This document shows, in pieces, positions 10,133 through 18,842 of a stretch of 64,000 nt of DNA (the stretch's first letter is position 1; every line of letters starts with the position of its first letter). The stretch spans positions 186,001 to 250,000 of the forward strand of contig NZ_CP030287.1 in assembly GCF_003287935.1 (NCBI RefSeq), in the 5' to 3' direction. Made by a program: the position numbers and the translations under genes. The stretch is from Streptomyces sp. ICC1 (GTDB lineage Bacteria; Actinomycetota; Actinomycetes; Streptomycetales; Streptomycetaceae). Below the pieces are notes generated by a model that was not told where the DNA came from, made no database searches, and worked only from the letters and a program-made list of their open reading frames with translations.

Positions 10133-11842
10133 GTGGCGAGTAATGACCTCGTACTGATTGATCAGGTACTCAAGCAACGGGCAGCAGTGTCACCGCTGCT
10201 CGCAGACAAGATCTTCGAGGTCTTCGCGTGCGAGCAAGCAGTCACAACAGGAGACCTCTCCCTTGAGGAGATTCAAGCCGGGGTGATCGGGGGCGGCGGG
10301 GACGGCGCGATCGACGGGGTGTTCGTCTTCCTCAACGAGCGGCTGCTCGCAGAAGAAGACGAGACCCCTCCACCAGCCGATGTCCCGCGGGGGTCGCGTC
10401 TCCTGCTCTGGCTTGTTCAAGCCAAACGCGAAAAGTCCTTCACGGAAACGGCGATCGACCTCGCCGCTTCTTCTACCCGGCGCCTTTTGGACCTGGAGGA
10501 GACCGAGGAAGACCTCCTAGAACTGTACGGGGCTGAGCTCGTAACTAATGTTTCGCGATTCCGACGAACACTCACAACGATAGCCACTCGAAACCCACAA
10601 GTCGAAGTCCGATTCTCGTACGTAAGCCGCGGGGAAGTCTCCGACGTGAATTCTAAAGTCGAGAAGAAGGCGCGCGACCTGGAGAGCGCTTTTGCCGCGA
10701 AATTCACTGGAGGGGTCGGAAAAGTTGAATTCATTGGCGCATCAGAACTGTGGCAGCGATCAAACCAAGTACGGTCGTACACACTGGAACTTCCATACAC
10801 TGAAAGCATCACCCACGGAGCGAGCCATATTGCGCTCGTAACACTGAGGGACTACCTCGGCTTCATCAGCGACGAGGAAGGGGCTCTCCGCCGCCACATT
10901 TTCGACTGGAACGTGCGCGACTACGAGGGCGGCGTCGAGGTTAACCGCGAAATTAGGGACTCTCTCCTAGACCACTCCGCTCCACAGTTCTGGTGGCTCA
11001 ACAACGGAGTAACCATCACATGTTCACGAGCCTGGACCGTAGGGGGGAAGGTCTTCTCGCTGGATGATGTCCAGATCGTCAACGGCCTACAGACCTCTCA
11101 CACGGTTCATGAAGCACTGCGCGACTTGCAACATCAGGAACCTAATCACCCTTCCTTCAGCGGCCTCATCCAGGTTCGAATCCTAAAAACAAACAACATG
11201 GAGGAACGGGACAAAGTAATCCGTGCAACAAACAGGCAGACCAAAGTCCACGATGCTTCTCTGCACGCGACGGACGACAATCAACGAAAGATCGAAGCCT
11301 TCTTCCTCGAACATGACTGGTTCTACGACCGCCGCAAGAATTACTACCGCAACCTTGGGAAACCGGCGAATCGAATTATCGGAATTCCTCTGCTTGCTCA
11401 AGCACTGGCAGCTATGGGGTTCAGTGAACCCCATAGCGCACGTTCACGGCCGTCCAGTCTACTCAAGAGCCCGAGCAACTATAGGAAGTATTTTTCCACG
11501 ACAACACCGCTGCCTGTATATCTGTGGCTCGCCCGCCAGCAGCGCGTCGTAGACGAATTTCTCGCGAATGATGTCCACCCATCCGAGCGCACCGACCTTC
11601 GGTTTCACCTGGCCATGCTCAGCGCAGCCGAACTACTCGGGTCTGCCGTACACAATCCCCAGCAACTACGAAAATTGAGCGAACAGGAATCCCACTCAGA
11701 CGAGGACTCCCTCTTCAGTCTTCTCTACTTGCTGATCAGGGAACGCGACGCGTTTTCCGTAGCAACAGAAAGTTCCTTCGACAAGATCGCCAAGGGCCCC
11801 AGCTTCGTCCCTGTCCTCCTAAGGGCGGCAGGCCACAAATAG
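10133..11842 (+). CDS. AIPR family abortive-infection phage-resistance protein
   Basis: 569-aa cytoplasmic protein of the AIPR family (related to lactococcal AbiR), a domain found in phage-defence loci; its biochemical activity is not known to me. GTG at 10133 is chosen for its GAGGAG site 7 nt upstream; the frame extends to 10067 without a better signal. The diagnostic core is visible: FWWLNNGVTITCSRAW, then the strand-helix IVNGLQTSHTVHEAL, then an ILKTNN...RDKVIRATNRQTKV segment, all within about residues 270-390. Base composition is clearly less GC-rich than in the neighbours, with frequent A/T third positions, which suggests recent acquisition. It is monocistronic, placed at the end of the element opposite int, and followed by a hairpin at 11863. 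This is the usual position for defence cargo. Confidence 0.82.
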   Translation: MASNDLVLIDQVLKQRAAVSPLLADKIFEVFACEQAVTTGDLSLEEIQAGVIGGGGDGAIDGVFVFLNERLLAEEDETPPPADVPRGSRLLLWLVQAKREKSFTETAIDLAASSTRRLLDLEETEEDLLELYGAELVTNVSRFRRTLTTIATRNPQVEVRFSYVSRGEVSDVNSKVEKKARDLESAFAAKFTGGVGKVEFIGASELWQRSNQVRSYTLELPYTESITHGASHIALVTLRDYLGFISDEEGALRRHIFDWNVRDYEGGVEVNREIRDSLLDHSAPQFWWLNNGVTITCSRAWTVGGKVFSLDDVQIVNGLQTSHTVHEALRDLQHQEPNHPSFSGLIQVRILKTNNMEERDKVIRATNRQTKVHDASLHATDDNQRKIEAFFLEHDWFYDRRKNYYRNLGKPANRIIGIPLLAQALAAMGFSEPHSARSRPSSLLKSPSNYRKYFSTTTPLPVYLWLARQQRVVDEFLANDVHPSERTDLRFHLAMLSAAELLGSAVHNPQQLRKLSEQESHSDEDSLFSLLYLLIRERDAFSVATESSFDKIAKGPSFVPVLLRAAGHK

Positions 11843-11862
11843 CCCCCAGTGTTGTGCACTCG

Positions 11863-11893
11863 ACCGGGCGCCGGGCTCACAAGCCAGCGCCCG
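11863..11893 (+). terminator. Terminator after the AIPR gene
   Basis: Eight-bp stem CCGGGCGC/GCGCCCGG with a 15-nt loop, 20 nt after the stop codon, between the AIPR gene and the HTH-TPR gene. Confidence 0.5.
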
Positions 11894-11992
11894 GCAGTCA
11901 TGACCAAATCCAGCTTCGCCCAAGTCAGCCCGCTCATGGGTACGTTGCTAGCAAGCGGAGTCTGATAGATCACAACAGATGGAGGCGCCCGG

Positions 11993-13222
11993 ATGTTGGA
12001 GGAAGCAGAAGAGATCGGCCGTCGCGTACGGCGGGCACGGCTGCGACTTGGGATGCCACAGGCTGACCTCGCTGCCGCCCTGGGGAAGACACAGGGCTGG
12101 GTGTCCAAGATGGAGCGCGGCCTGATCGAGCTGGACCGGGTCGGGCTGCTGAACCTCGTGGCCGCCGAGCTGCACGTGCATCCCAATGACCTGATCGGCC
12201 GGCCGTACGCGAGTAGCCCCGCCGAGAATCAGTGGCAGGTCTCAGCCGCATCCATCCTGCGCGAGCTGCGCCGCTACGACCTCGCGCCGATCTTCGACGG
12301 CGCCCCGCGCGCGTCCGGTGAGCTGTGGCGGGACATGACCCGCCTGCACCGCCTGCGAGATGCGGCGGCCAACACGGCGATCCTCGCCACCCTCCCCGAC
12401 CTCCTCCGCGAGGCCCGCGCCCTGGCCGAGGCCGCGACCGGCCACGAGCGCGAGGAAGCGTTCGCGATCTACGCCGTGGCGTGCAAGTTCGCCCACACCG
12501 CCGCGCACGCCCTCGGGCACCCCGAGCTCGTCGCAATGGCGGCCGAACGCGCCGCATGGGCCGCCCGTCTCTCGGCCGACCCCGTCATGCCCGCGCTCGC
12601 CGACTGGATGCGCGTCTGGGACATGTGGGCCACGGCAGATTGGGACGACTCGCTCACCCTGTCCGACAAGGCCATCGCCAGCGTGCAGCGCGAATACGAG
12701 CTCGGCGAGCCCCTCGCCCTACGGATGTGGGGCACGCTCCACCTGCGCGCCGCCGTCGCCGCGGCCCGTGCCGGCCGACCGGTCGAGGCCGATGAGCGGA
12801 TCAACCACGCCCGCGACGCCGCCCGCAGGATGACCGGCCAGCACAACCCGCCGATCTACGACCGTCACTCGGTCACCTTCTCCCCGGGCAACGTACAGAT
12901 CCACGCGATCAGCGTCGCCCTGGAGACCGGCGAGCAGACCAAGGCCCTCGCCATAAACCGCCGCACGGCCCCCGAGCTCGTCGCCGCTCTACCCAACTCC
13001 CGTCAGGGCCATCACCACATGGACCTCGCCCGCGCGTGGCTGTGGGACGGCAACCGTGACCGCGCGCTCGCGGAGCTGGAGACCGCGGAGCGGATCGCCC
13101 CCCAGCTCGTACGGAACCATCCGATCGCCCGGTCGACCCTCCGAGGCATTGTCTACGCCGAGCGGATCGCCACCCGCGAAAAGCTGCGCCGTATGTCAGA
13201 CCGCTTCCACCTGGACGGATGA
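11993..13222 (+). CDS. XRE-family regulator with TPR-like C-terminal domain
   Basis: 409-aa regulator. A lambda-repressor-type HTH fills residues about 8-62 (MPQADLAAALGKTQGWVSKMERG). The rest is helical, with regularly spaced Ala-rich pairs such as LRMWGTLHLRAAVAAARAG and ALAINRRTAPEL that suggest TPR-like repeats. This architecture is common in Streptomyces and often sits beside small genes of unknown role. The ATG has GGAGG 8 nt upstream. It leads a row of plus-strand genes to 16258 and is a candidate controller of that cargo. The signal or peptide it may sense is unknown. Confidence 0.78.
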   Translation: MLEEAEEIGRRVRRARLRLGMPQADLAAALGKTQGWVSKMERGLIELDRVGLLNLVAAELHVHPNDLIGRPYASSPAENQWQVSAASILRELRRYDLAPIFDGAPRASGELWRDMTRLHRLRDAAANTAILATLPDLLREARALAEAATGHEREEAFAIYAVACKFAHTAAHALGHPELVAMAAERAAWAARLSADPVMPALADWMRVWDMWATADWDDSLTLSDKAIASVQREYELGEPLALRMWGTLHLRAAVAAARAGRPVEADERINHARDAARRMTGQHNPPIYDRHSVTFSPGNVQIHAISVALETGEQTKALAINRRTAPELVAALPNSRQGHHHMDLARAWLWDGNRDRALAELETAERIAPQLVRNHPIARSTLRGIVYAERIATREKLRRMSDRFHLDG

Positions 13223-13278
13223 GGGCGGTATTCCTCCGATTCATATTGGGCCCCTGACCCGCCCCTAACTTCTGAGGC

Positions 13279-13719
13279 ATGACAGGACGACCAACACCCC
13301 ATCTCCCTTCACAGGGTGGCGAGTTAGGGACGGCCGGACCGTTCTACCCACGACTCGGCGACCTCGCCCGCGACACCGCCAAGGACGGGCGAATCGGCGT
13401 CATCGTGACGCTGCCCAGAGTGGGCGCCAGCACCTACCACCTGCGTCCGCCGGGCGGTGGCGACGAGTGGTCGGCGCCGGCTGACGGAACTACCCTGCGC
13501 CCCGTCCCGGCGCAGGCCACGTACGTGACCCCGATGCGGCGCGACGCCGTGTACGACCACCGGGCCCAGCAGAGCGCGCTGCCGGTCCTGGTCCACTACG
13601 ACGACGGCGGTACGGCCGAGTCCCTGCTCGTCCTCACCCCGGACCAGGTCGAGTTGTACGCGATCCAGTTCGAGCGACTCATCTCCCAGCGCGAGCAGGC
13701 ACAAGAGAACGCAGCATGA
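13279..13719 (+). CDS. Hypothetical protein, 146 aa
   Basis: Soluble protein of unknown function. The composition is protein-like (VIVTLPRVGASTYHLRPPGGG; VLVHYDDGGTAESLLVLTPDQVELYAIQFERL), with an acidic C-terminal helix and no catalytic motif I recognise. Its stop overlaps the next start (ATGA at 13716), so the two are probably translationally coupled. It follows the HTH-TPR regulator by 56 nt and may be its partner by position. Confidence 0.6.
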   Translation: MTGRPTPHLPSQGGELGTAGPFYPRLGDLARDTAKDGRIGVIVTLPRVGASTYHLRPPGGGDEWSAPADGTTLRPVPAQATYVTPMRRDAVYDHRAQQSALPVLVHYDDGGTAESLLVLTPDQVELYAIQFERLISQREQAQENAA

Positions 13720-13907
13720 CCGCGCGCCATGCTACGCAGCGCGGGGCCGCATCCGGCGATCCGGTGGGCCGCTTCCTGAGCTGGATATGGGTGCTGGGCA
13801 CCGCCGCAGGATTCGCTGCGCTCGCCACCATGACCACCGCTGAGCTCGGGCACCGCGACGCACTGTCGGCCATGGCCATCCCCGACGCCGGATTCCCGGC
13901 GCTCTGA
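13716..13907 (+). CDS. Small single-span membrane protein, 63 aa
   Basis: Short ORF whose ATG overlaps the preceding stop. Residues about 19-43 are hydrophobic (GRFLSWIWVLGTAAGFAALATM), consistent with one transmembrane helix. No known family is recognised. Real coding is supported mainly by the coupled start and the hydrophobic segment. Confidence 0.45.
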   Translation: MTARHATQRGAASGDPVGRFLSWIWVLGTAAGFAALATMTTAELGHRDALSAMAIPDAGFPAL

Positions 13908-14041
13908 TCTCCCCGCCCGCTCGGATGACCCGACAAGACCCGGGCGGGCGGGGCACGCCTCGGTAGGCACCGTCCCCAGTCGCGCCGGCCGAGGCGCTTC
14001 ACAGCACGTCCCATGCACCACTGACCAAGGAGGCAAGGACC

Positions 14042-14503
14042 GTGACCGTAATCCAGGAGCGTCCCGCGACCGACGCGCGGAATCTGATCGGCGCCAAGCT
14101 GCGCGCGACGCTCGTGTCCAACATGCAGGCCAAGTTCCCCGAGCTGACCGATGACAAGGCCGACCGCGGCGTCGGGCAGATGATCGCCTTCCTCGCGGCG
14201 GGCGCGTACAGCGACACCCCGCTCAGCCCGTCGCCGCTCGTCGATGACTTCTGGCACGCCTTCCTGCTGCACACGCAGGCGTACCAGGACTTCTGCTCGG
14301 GGACGATCGGCAAGTTCGTCCACCACCAGCCCGGGTTCCTCGACAAGGAGGAACACGGCGGCGGCAAGGCCCTGCGCGCCCGGACGGTCGACGCGATCGT
14401 CGCGTCCGGCTTCGTGATCGACATGGAGTTCTGGCCCGAGCTGGACCTCGCCGACTGCTCGCAGTGCCACGCCAACTGCCACAACAGCCCCAAGTACGCC
14501 TGA
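14042..14503 (+). CDS. Glycine-rich-domain-like protein with Cys-rich tail, 153 aa
   Basis: GTG start after AAGGAGG with a spacing of 6. The central motif VDDFWHAFLLHTQAYQDFC resembles the D-x-x-W-H signature of GRDP-like proteins, whose function is unclear. The C-terminus carries CSQCHANCHN, a CxxCxxxC arrangement that could bind a metal or form disulfides. It is encoded just before an APH-like kinase (86 nt apart), so a shared task is possible. No signal peptide or membrane segment is seen. Confidence 0.62.
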   Translation: MTVIQERPATDARNLIGAKLRATLVSNMQAKFPELTDDKADRGVGQMIAFLAAGAYSDTPLSPSPLVDDFWHAFLLHTQAYQDFCSGTIGKFVHHQPGFLDKEEHGGGKALRARTVDAIVASGFVIDMEFWPELDLADCSQCHANCHNSPKYA

Positions 14504-14588
14504 CGTACCGCCTGCGGCCGGTCCTCGGCTTGTGCCACTCTGTGGCCGAGCCGGGGACCGGCTTCCGTTCTGCACGAGGAGTAAGCGG

Positions 14589-15401
14589 GTGGACCGCACC
14601 GCATGGCTTGAACTCCCACCCGAGGCCCGTAGCGCCGTCGAGACCTACACCGGCCCCGTTGAGCACGCCGAGACCGCCGAGACCGGCGTCATGGCCCGTC
14701 TCGCCTGCACCCTCCACACCGCCGCCGGGCCGGTCTTCGTCAAGGGCACCCGCAGCGACGAGCCCACAGCGTGGATGTACGACTACGAGGCGCGCGTGAC
14801 CCGAGTCGCACCGCTCGCCGCCCGCGTGCTCTGGCAGGTCGACGCCGGCGGGTGGCTGCTCACCGGGTACGAGTACCTCGTCGGCCCGCACCCGGACCTC
14901 AGCCCCGGCTCATCCGACCTCGGCCCCTACCTCGGCACTCTCACCACGATGTCCGAGGCGTCGTGGCCGGAGCAGGTCCGCAAGAAGCCGCTGCACACTC
15001 GCTGGGCCGGGTTCTTCCCTGACGACCGCTGCACCGACCTCGAAGGCCGTGCCCTCGTCCACTCCGATGTGTCACCGCTGAACATGCTGGCCACCGCGAA
15101 CGGAATCCGCGTACTGGACTGGGCCCTGGCCTGTCCCGGCCCGGCGTGGGCAGACACAGCGTTCGCCATCCCTCGCTTCATTCACGCCGGCCACACCGCG
15201 GAGCAAGCCGAAGCCCTTGCCCGAGCGGTGCCCGCCTACTACTCCGCAGAGCCCTCGGCCGTCGCCACCTTCGCCGCCACCCTCTGTGGCGTCTGGGAGA
15301 GCCGCGCCGCTGCCGACCCGGCGCCGCACCGCGCCCCGCTGATCGCTGCCGCCCGAGCATGGTCCAGGCATCGCAGCAGCCAGGATGTGCACAGCGCTTA
15401 G
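14589..15401 (+). CDS. APH-like phosphotransferase (kinase fold), 270 aa
   Basis: Protein of the aminoglycoside-phosphotransferase/choline-kinase fold. GTG at 14589 has GAGGAG 7 nt upstream and is preferred to the upstream ATG at 14532. The catalytic loop LVHSDVSPLNML (H-x-D-x5-N) near residues 157-168 and the metal-binding Asp of RVLDWALACPGPAWADTAF are present. A candidate ATP-binding Lys lies in GPVFVKG near residue 43. The family includes antibiotic kinases but also many small-molecule and unknown kinases. Its substrate cannot be read from the sequence, and calling it a resistance gene would be unwarranted. Confidence 0.68.
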   Translation: MDRTAWLELPPEARSAVETYTGPVEHAETAETGVMARLACTLHTAAGPVFVKGTRSDEPTAWMYDYEARVTRVAPLAARVLWQVDAGGWLLTGYEYLVGPHPDLSPGSSDLGPYLGTLTTMSEASWPEQVRKKPLHTRWAGFFPDDRCTDLEGRALVHSDVSPLNMLATANGIRVLDWALACPGPAWADTAFAIPRFIHAGHTAEQAEALARAVPAYYSAEPSAVATFAATLCGVWESRAAADPAPHRAPLIAAARAWSRHRSSQDVHSA

Positions 15402-15448
15402 TACCGAAACCCAGTGCGATCGTCCTGCCGGGTTCCTATCTTGATCGT

Positions 15449-16258
15449 ATGGATGCCACACCCCCCGAGCCCCGCCTGTTCGCGAACCGATGGCCCGAAG
15501 GAATCGGGCCGGATGGTCAGCCCCTCCACCGGGAACGTTGCACCTGCTTCGATCAGTACAGGGTGCACCCGCGCGCCCGGGTCGGGTTTCACGGCGAGCA
15601 GCAGGACACGTCCTCGGCGGGTTGGCTGCGTCTTCTCGGGCTCGTCGAAGAGGCGGTCGCGGACGGCAGGGAGGAATTCAACCCGCTCGTCGAGCTCAGC
15701 CCGCAAGAGCGGCGAGACGTCATCACGCTGCCCGCGAGCATCGGCCGGCTGACCGCGGTCAAGCATCTGAGGCTCTATGGCAGCAACCTGGTGCGGATTC
15801 CCCCGGAAATCGGCGCTATGAGCAGCCTGGAGGAGTTCAGCCCGTACACCTCCCACCGGCTGCACTGGTTCCCGTACGAGATCACCCGCTGCTCGAAGCT
15901 GGTGCGGAGCACGGTCAGCACCCGCTCGCTGTTCGGTAACTTCAAGCTGCGCCCGCCCTTTCCCCGGCTGCGGACGACGGGCGATTCTCAATCCGGCGGT
16001 CACCTCGCTGCGCTGGACCCGAAGCGGTGGGGCACGACAGCCATCAGTGCGTGCAGTGTCTGTGACCGGCCGGTGGAGGGATCAGAGCTTCACCAGCGGT
16101 GGATCTCGCTCGTGGTCGCCACCGACGTCCTGCCGCTGCTCGTCAACGCCTGCTCGGCCGCCTGCCTCGCCGCGCTGCCGCCCGGCGCCGCCAAGCACGC
16201 TCCCCAGCCTCACATCGGCGGATGGGACGTGGCCCAGCCGTCGGCCGACTGGGCCTGA
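15449..16258 (+). CDS. Leucine-rich-repeat protein, 269 aa
   Basis: Soluble protein with LRR-like segments (LPASIGRLTAVKHLRLYGSNLVRIPPEIGAMSSLEEF) near residues 95-130 and a C-terminal cysteine pair region (CSVCDRPVEG). The ATG at 15449 lacks a strong ribosome site, but the coding character begins there; the frame runs back to 15146 inside the kinase gene. It is the last gene of the cargo row and is followed by a strong hairpin. Such LRR proteins are usually binding modules; the partner is unknown. Confidence 0.6.
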   Translation: MDATPPEPRLFANRWPEGIGPDGQPLHRERCTCFDQYRVHPRARVGFHGEQQDTSSAGWLRLLGLVEEAVADGREEFNPLVELSPQERRDVITLPASIGRLTAVKHLRLYGSNLVRIPPEIGAMSSLEEFSPYTSHRLHWFPYEITRCSKLVRSTVSTRSLFGNFKLRPPFPRLRTTGDSQSGGHLAALDPKRWGTTAISACSVCDRPVEGSELHQRWISLVVATDVLPLLVNACSAACLAALPPGAAKHAPQPHIGGWDVAQPSADWA

Positions 16259-16271
16259 CGTTCTCCCATAC

Positions 16272-16301
16272 GCACAGCCCCGCTGGTTGGCGGGGCTGTG
16301 C
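16272..16301. terminator. Bidirectional terminator between convergent operons
   Basis: Perfect 12-bp stem GCACAGCCCCGC/GCGGGGCTGTGC with a 6-nt loop. It sits between the LRR gene (+) and the 247-aa gene (-), so it can serve both. Confidence 0.88.
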
Positions 16302-16321
16302 TGTAGGGCGCACTCCGTCAG

Positions 16322-17065
16322 CTACGCATCGAGCTGTGCCGCTTCTTGGTCGGCAAAGCGGGCAGCGATGGCACTGCGCAGACCGTCGCCGCCGTCGGCT
16401 GAGCCGTCGACCTGGCGCCGCAGACCGGCGACGGTTTCCCGCAGGCCGGGCTCGGCCTGGTCGAGGTCGAGGCGGATGCGCAGGGCCGCGCTCTGGTCCT
16501 TGGGCAGGCGGTCAACGAGGGCCCGGTCGACCGTGCGCAGCACGGGGGCCGGGTCCGGTTCGGTCCAGTCGAGGCCGGCCAAGCCTTCGGGCTTGGGGCT
16601 CCTGGCAGCGAGGTACAACGGGAGTTCGACGCGCAGAGCGCGCAGGGTGTCGACGTCTGCCGAGCCGATCACATCGGCAGCGCTGCGGCCGGCGTCGAGC
16701 AGGGCTCGGGTGCGGTCCCACGCGCGTCCCCGGCGGGTCTCGGCGAGGAGCTGCTCGGTTGCGTCGCGCTCGGTCGGCGTCGAGGTGCGTTCGGCGTATG
16801 CGCGGATCTGGTCGGCTGCCGCCTTGGTCGTGCGCTCAATGCCGTCCAGTTCAGTGCCTGCGCGCTCGCGGGCGGCACGTTCCATTTCCGTCCGGCGACG
16901 GGCGTTCGCCTCGTCGGTGAGGTCGGGGTCGCGGAAGGTGCGGGCCTGGCTGATCCCGTCGTCGAGGCGGCGACGTAGTGCGGTGAGGTCCGTTTCGCGG
17001 GCACGCCGGACGGCGGCGAGGGAGAGCTGTGCGTCGATGATGCTCGGGCCGGTGAGGCTGGTCAT
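16322..17065 (-). CDS. Coiled-coil hypothetical protein, 247 aa
   Basis: Last gene of the minus-strand coupled operon. ATG at 17065 with AAGGA 9 nt upstream is preferred to the open frame beginning at 17422. The protein is almost wholly charged and helical (AAVRRARETDLTALRRRLDD; RRRTEMERAARERAG), suggesting a long coiled coil, with no enzyme motif. Its position downstream of a small-terminase-like gene makes a phage-interaction or scaffold role conceivable, but nothing in the sequence shows it. Confidence 0.6.
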   Translation of the reverse strand: MTSLTGPSIIDAQLSLAAVRRARETDLTALRRRLDDGISQARTFRDPDLTDEANARRRTEMERAARERAGTELDGIERTTKAAADQIRAYAERTSTPTERDATEQLLAETRRGRAWDRTRALLDAGRSAADVIGSADVDTLRALRVELPLYLAARSPKPEGLAGLDWTEPDPAPVLRTVDRALVDRLPKDQSAALRIRLDLDQAEPGLRETVAGLRRQVDGSADGGDGLRSAIAARFADQEAAQLDA

Positions 17066-17094
17066 GGTGTGGGGTCCTTCGGCGGCGGGGCTGG

Positions 17095-17487
17095 TCAGTA
17101 GAAGCGGACGAGCAAGGGCTGCCCCTGCTCGTCGCACGGCAGAGGGCGAGCAGGGCGCAGGGTGTGCAGCTCGGCATACCGGCGCATGGCGTCGACCTGA
17201 GCGCGGTGCTCGACTGGCGGGCCGTCCGGGGCTTCCTCGACGGCGAGGTGCTGGCCGCTCTGCTGCGCCTGCTCCCGAACATGTCCGAACCAGCGGACGT
17301 TGTCCGTGTAGAGAGTGCCGTCGACCCACCACGGCGCGGTGTGGACAAAGCCCCGATCTGCGAGAACGGGGTGAGTGCTGACGGGGCCCGAACGGGCTTC
17401 CGGGGCGGTGATCCGCTTCCAAGGAATCTTGCGATCGTCAGGCGTGATGTCCTCCCACTGTGAGCGGTCGACGTCTGCGGCGGTCAT
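17095..17487 (-). CDS. Hypothetical protein, 130 aa
   Basis: ATG at 17487 has a near-perfect AAGGAGG ribosome site and overlaps the upstream stop by ATGA, so the start is firm. The protein is hydrophilic and rich in Trp and Pro (SQWEDITPDDRKIPWKRI; APWWVDGTLYTDNVRWFGHV) with no recognised family. It is the fourth gene of the coupled minus-strand operon. Confidence 0.6.
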   Translation of the reverse strand: MTAADVDRSQWEDITPDDRKIPWKRITAPEARSGPVSTHPVLADRGFVHTAPWWVDGTLYTDNVRWFGHVREQAQQSGQHLAVEEAPDGPPVEHRAQVDAMRRYAELHTLRPARPLPCDEQGQPLLVRFY

Positions 17488-17996
17488 AGGGCGGTTCCTC
17501 CTTGGCGGTAGTGGTCGAGGGCTGTGCGGTCGACGAGCCACAAACGCTCGCCGGCCCGCCGGGCGGGCAGGCGCCCGGCTTCGATCAGGGACCGAATCCA
17601 GCGCGGCGAGCACTCCATGAGCGCCGCCGCCTCGATCACGGTCACCTCGACCGTGTCAGGGTCCGCCAGGGTGCTTCCGGTAGCGGCAGGCCGTACGGAC
17701 TCTGCGGTCGCGTGCTCGGCGCCGGCCTGTAGTGCGACGAGGAGTCGTCGCGCTCCGGCCGAGAGCTCGCCTCCATCTGTGCGCACCCGTTCGTCGAGGT
17801 GAGCCGAGAGGATGCGAACGACCTCACTCGCGAGCACGGGCGGAACGATCACCGATCCGTCTGGCCGGAGCATCGAACTGCCCAGTCGTACCCGATCCGA
17901 GTCATCGAACCGACGGATTTGGTATCCGCTACGGGCATCATCAGCGCAGGTCGTGAGGGGGTTGGGAACGCGCTGGGAACGGTCGAGGGTGTTCAT
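17484..17996 (-). CDS. HTH (excisionase/MerR-like) DNA-binding protein, 170 aa
   Basis: The C-terminal ~60 residues form an excisionase-type winged HTH (VIEAAALMECSPRWIRSLIEAGRLPARRAGERLWLVDRTALDHY); the N-terminal ~100 residues are unassigned. Its start and stop both overlap neighbouring genes by ATGA. It is distinct from the true xis at 21126 and may be an operon regulator or a DNA-recognition partner of the preceding small-terminase-like protein. Confidence 0.65.
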   Translation of the reverse strand: MNTLDRSQRVPNPLTTCADDARSGYQIRRFDDSDRVRLGSSMLRPDGSVIVPPVLASEVVRILSAHLDERVRTDGGELSAGARRLLVALQAGAEHATAESVRPAATGSTLADPDTVEVTVIEAAALMECSPRWIRSLIEAGRLPARRAGERLWLVDRTALDHYRQGGTAL

Positions 17997-18316
17997 TCGC
18001 CACTCTCCCGAACGGCCTCTTTGGCAAGCGCTACGACGGTACGGCCGAGCATCGACGTCTCTGAGCCCTCGGCCACGCGAGCGAGCAGCCGTATCTCGCG
18101 GGTCAACGTCAGTCGGGGCGGCCCCGGCGACCGCTCGTCATCTTCCTGGTCCCCGTCGACGGGGAAGCCGAACAGCTCGGCGAGCGCGTCCATGACGGTG
18201 AGCACGGGCAGAGCGGCGGTGGTGCCGTCTTCGAGGGTGAGCTGCCACATGCTCTCGCGGGACGCGTCTTCGAGGCGGGCGAGGCGGTCGGCGAGCTTGT
18301 TCTTCCTACGGGCCAT
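17993..18316 (-). CDS. Hypothetical protein, 107 aa
   Basis: Small protein with a basic N-terminal helix (ARRKNKLADRLARLEDA) and an acidic middle. Its ATG shares its A with the upstream stop (TGATG), and its stop overlaps the next start, so it is translated as part of the operon. No family is recognised. Confidence 0.55.
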   Translation of the reverse strand: MARRKNKLADRLARLEDASRESMWQLTLEDGTTAALPVLTVMDALAELFGFPVDGDQEDDERSPGPPRLTLTREIRLLARVAEGSETSMLGRTVVALAKEAVRESGE

Positions 18317-18675
18317 CAGCGCGCGTCACCCCCGGCTGCTTCGAGGGCGGCGAGGCGCTGTTCGAGGTCGAGGGACTCGCGCAGGGCAAGGACGGCGTCG
18401 AGCAACACACGGGCAGCCTGCACGCGGGCCTGCCCCTTCTCGTTGTCGAGCGCATCGACGAGGGTGGCCACGGCCTTGGTCGAGGCGGCGGCGAGCTGCC
18501 CGACTGCGAGCTGTAGCAGCTCGGTTCGAGTCGCCGTTACCTGTCGACCGAACCCGGGGTCCTCCATCCAACGGCGGATGGTGCGGCCGGAGACGCCGGC
18601 CTCGCGGGCGGCCTGCTCGGCCGTGTTGCCGCGGGCCAGGGCGACCACAGCGGCGGGGCGATTCTTACTGGTCAT
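18316..18675 (-). CDS. HTH protein resembling phage small-terminase N-terminus, 119 aa
   Basis: First gene of the minus-strand accessory operon. Residues about 12-42 form an HTH (ARGNTAEQAAREAGVSGRTIRRWMEDPGF), followed by a helical region with ALDNEKGQARVQAARVLLDAVL. This plan is typical of phBC6A51-type and small-terminase-like phage proteins, which recognise packaging sites. In phage satellites, terS-like genes redirect helper packaging. The similarity is by motif and layout only. A simple transcriptional regulator is the alternative. Confidence 0.55.
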   Translation of the reverse strand: MTSKNRPAAVVALARGNTAEQAAREAGVSGRTIRRWMEDPGFGRQVTATRTELLQLAVGQLAAASTKAVATLVDALDNEKGQARVQAARVLLDAVLALRESLDLEQRLAALEAAGGDAR

Positions 18676-18842
18676 CTCGGGGTCCTTCTCTCCTCACGCG
18701 CGCGTGAGGACGTAATGAGGCGTGGGTGGGCGTTCCCCGCGACGGCAGGGAGACCGGAGGAGGCGACATCCGGGCATCTGGTGATCGGGGAGACGCTGAG
18801 CGTGTCCCGAGGGTGAGTGCGGGCCGTGAGTGTGGCCCGTTT

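Noticed and set aside
14042..14503. Cys-rich tail next to a kinase as a RiPP precursor and modifying enzyme
   Set aside because: The protein is too long, has a GRDP-like body, and no protease, cyclase or transporter is nearby.
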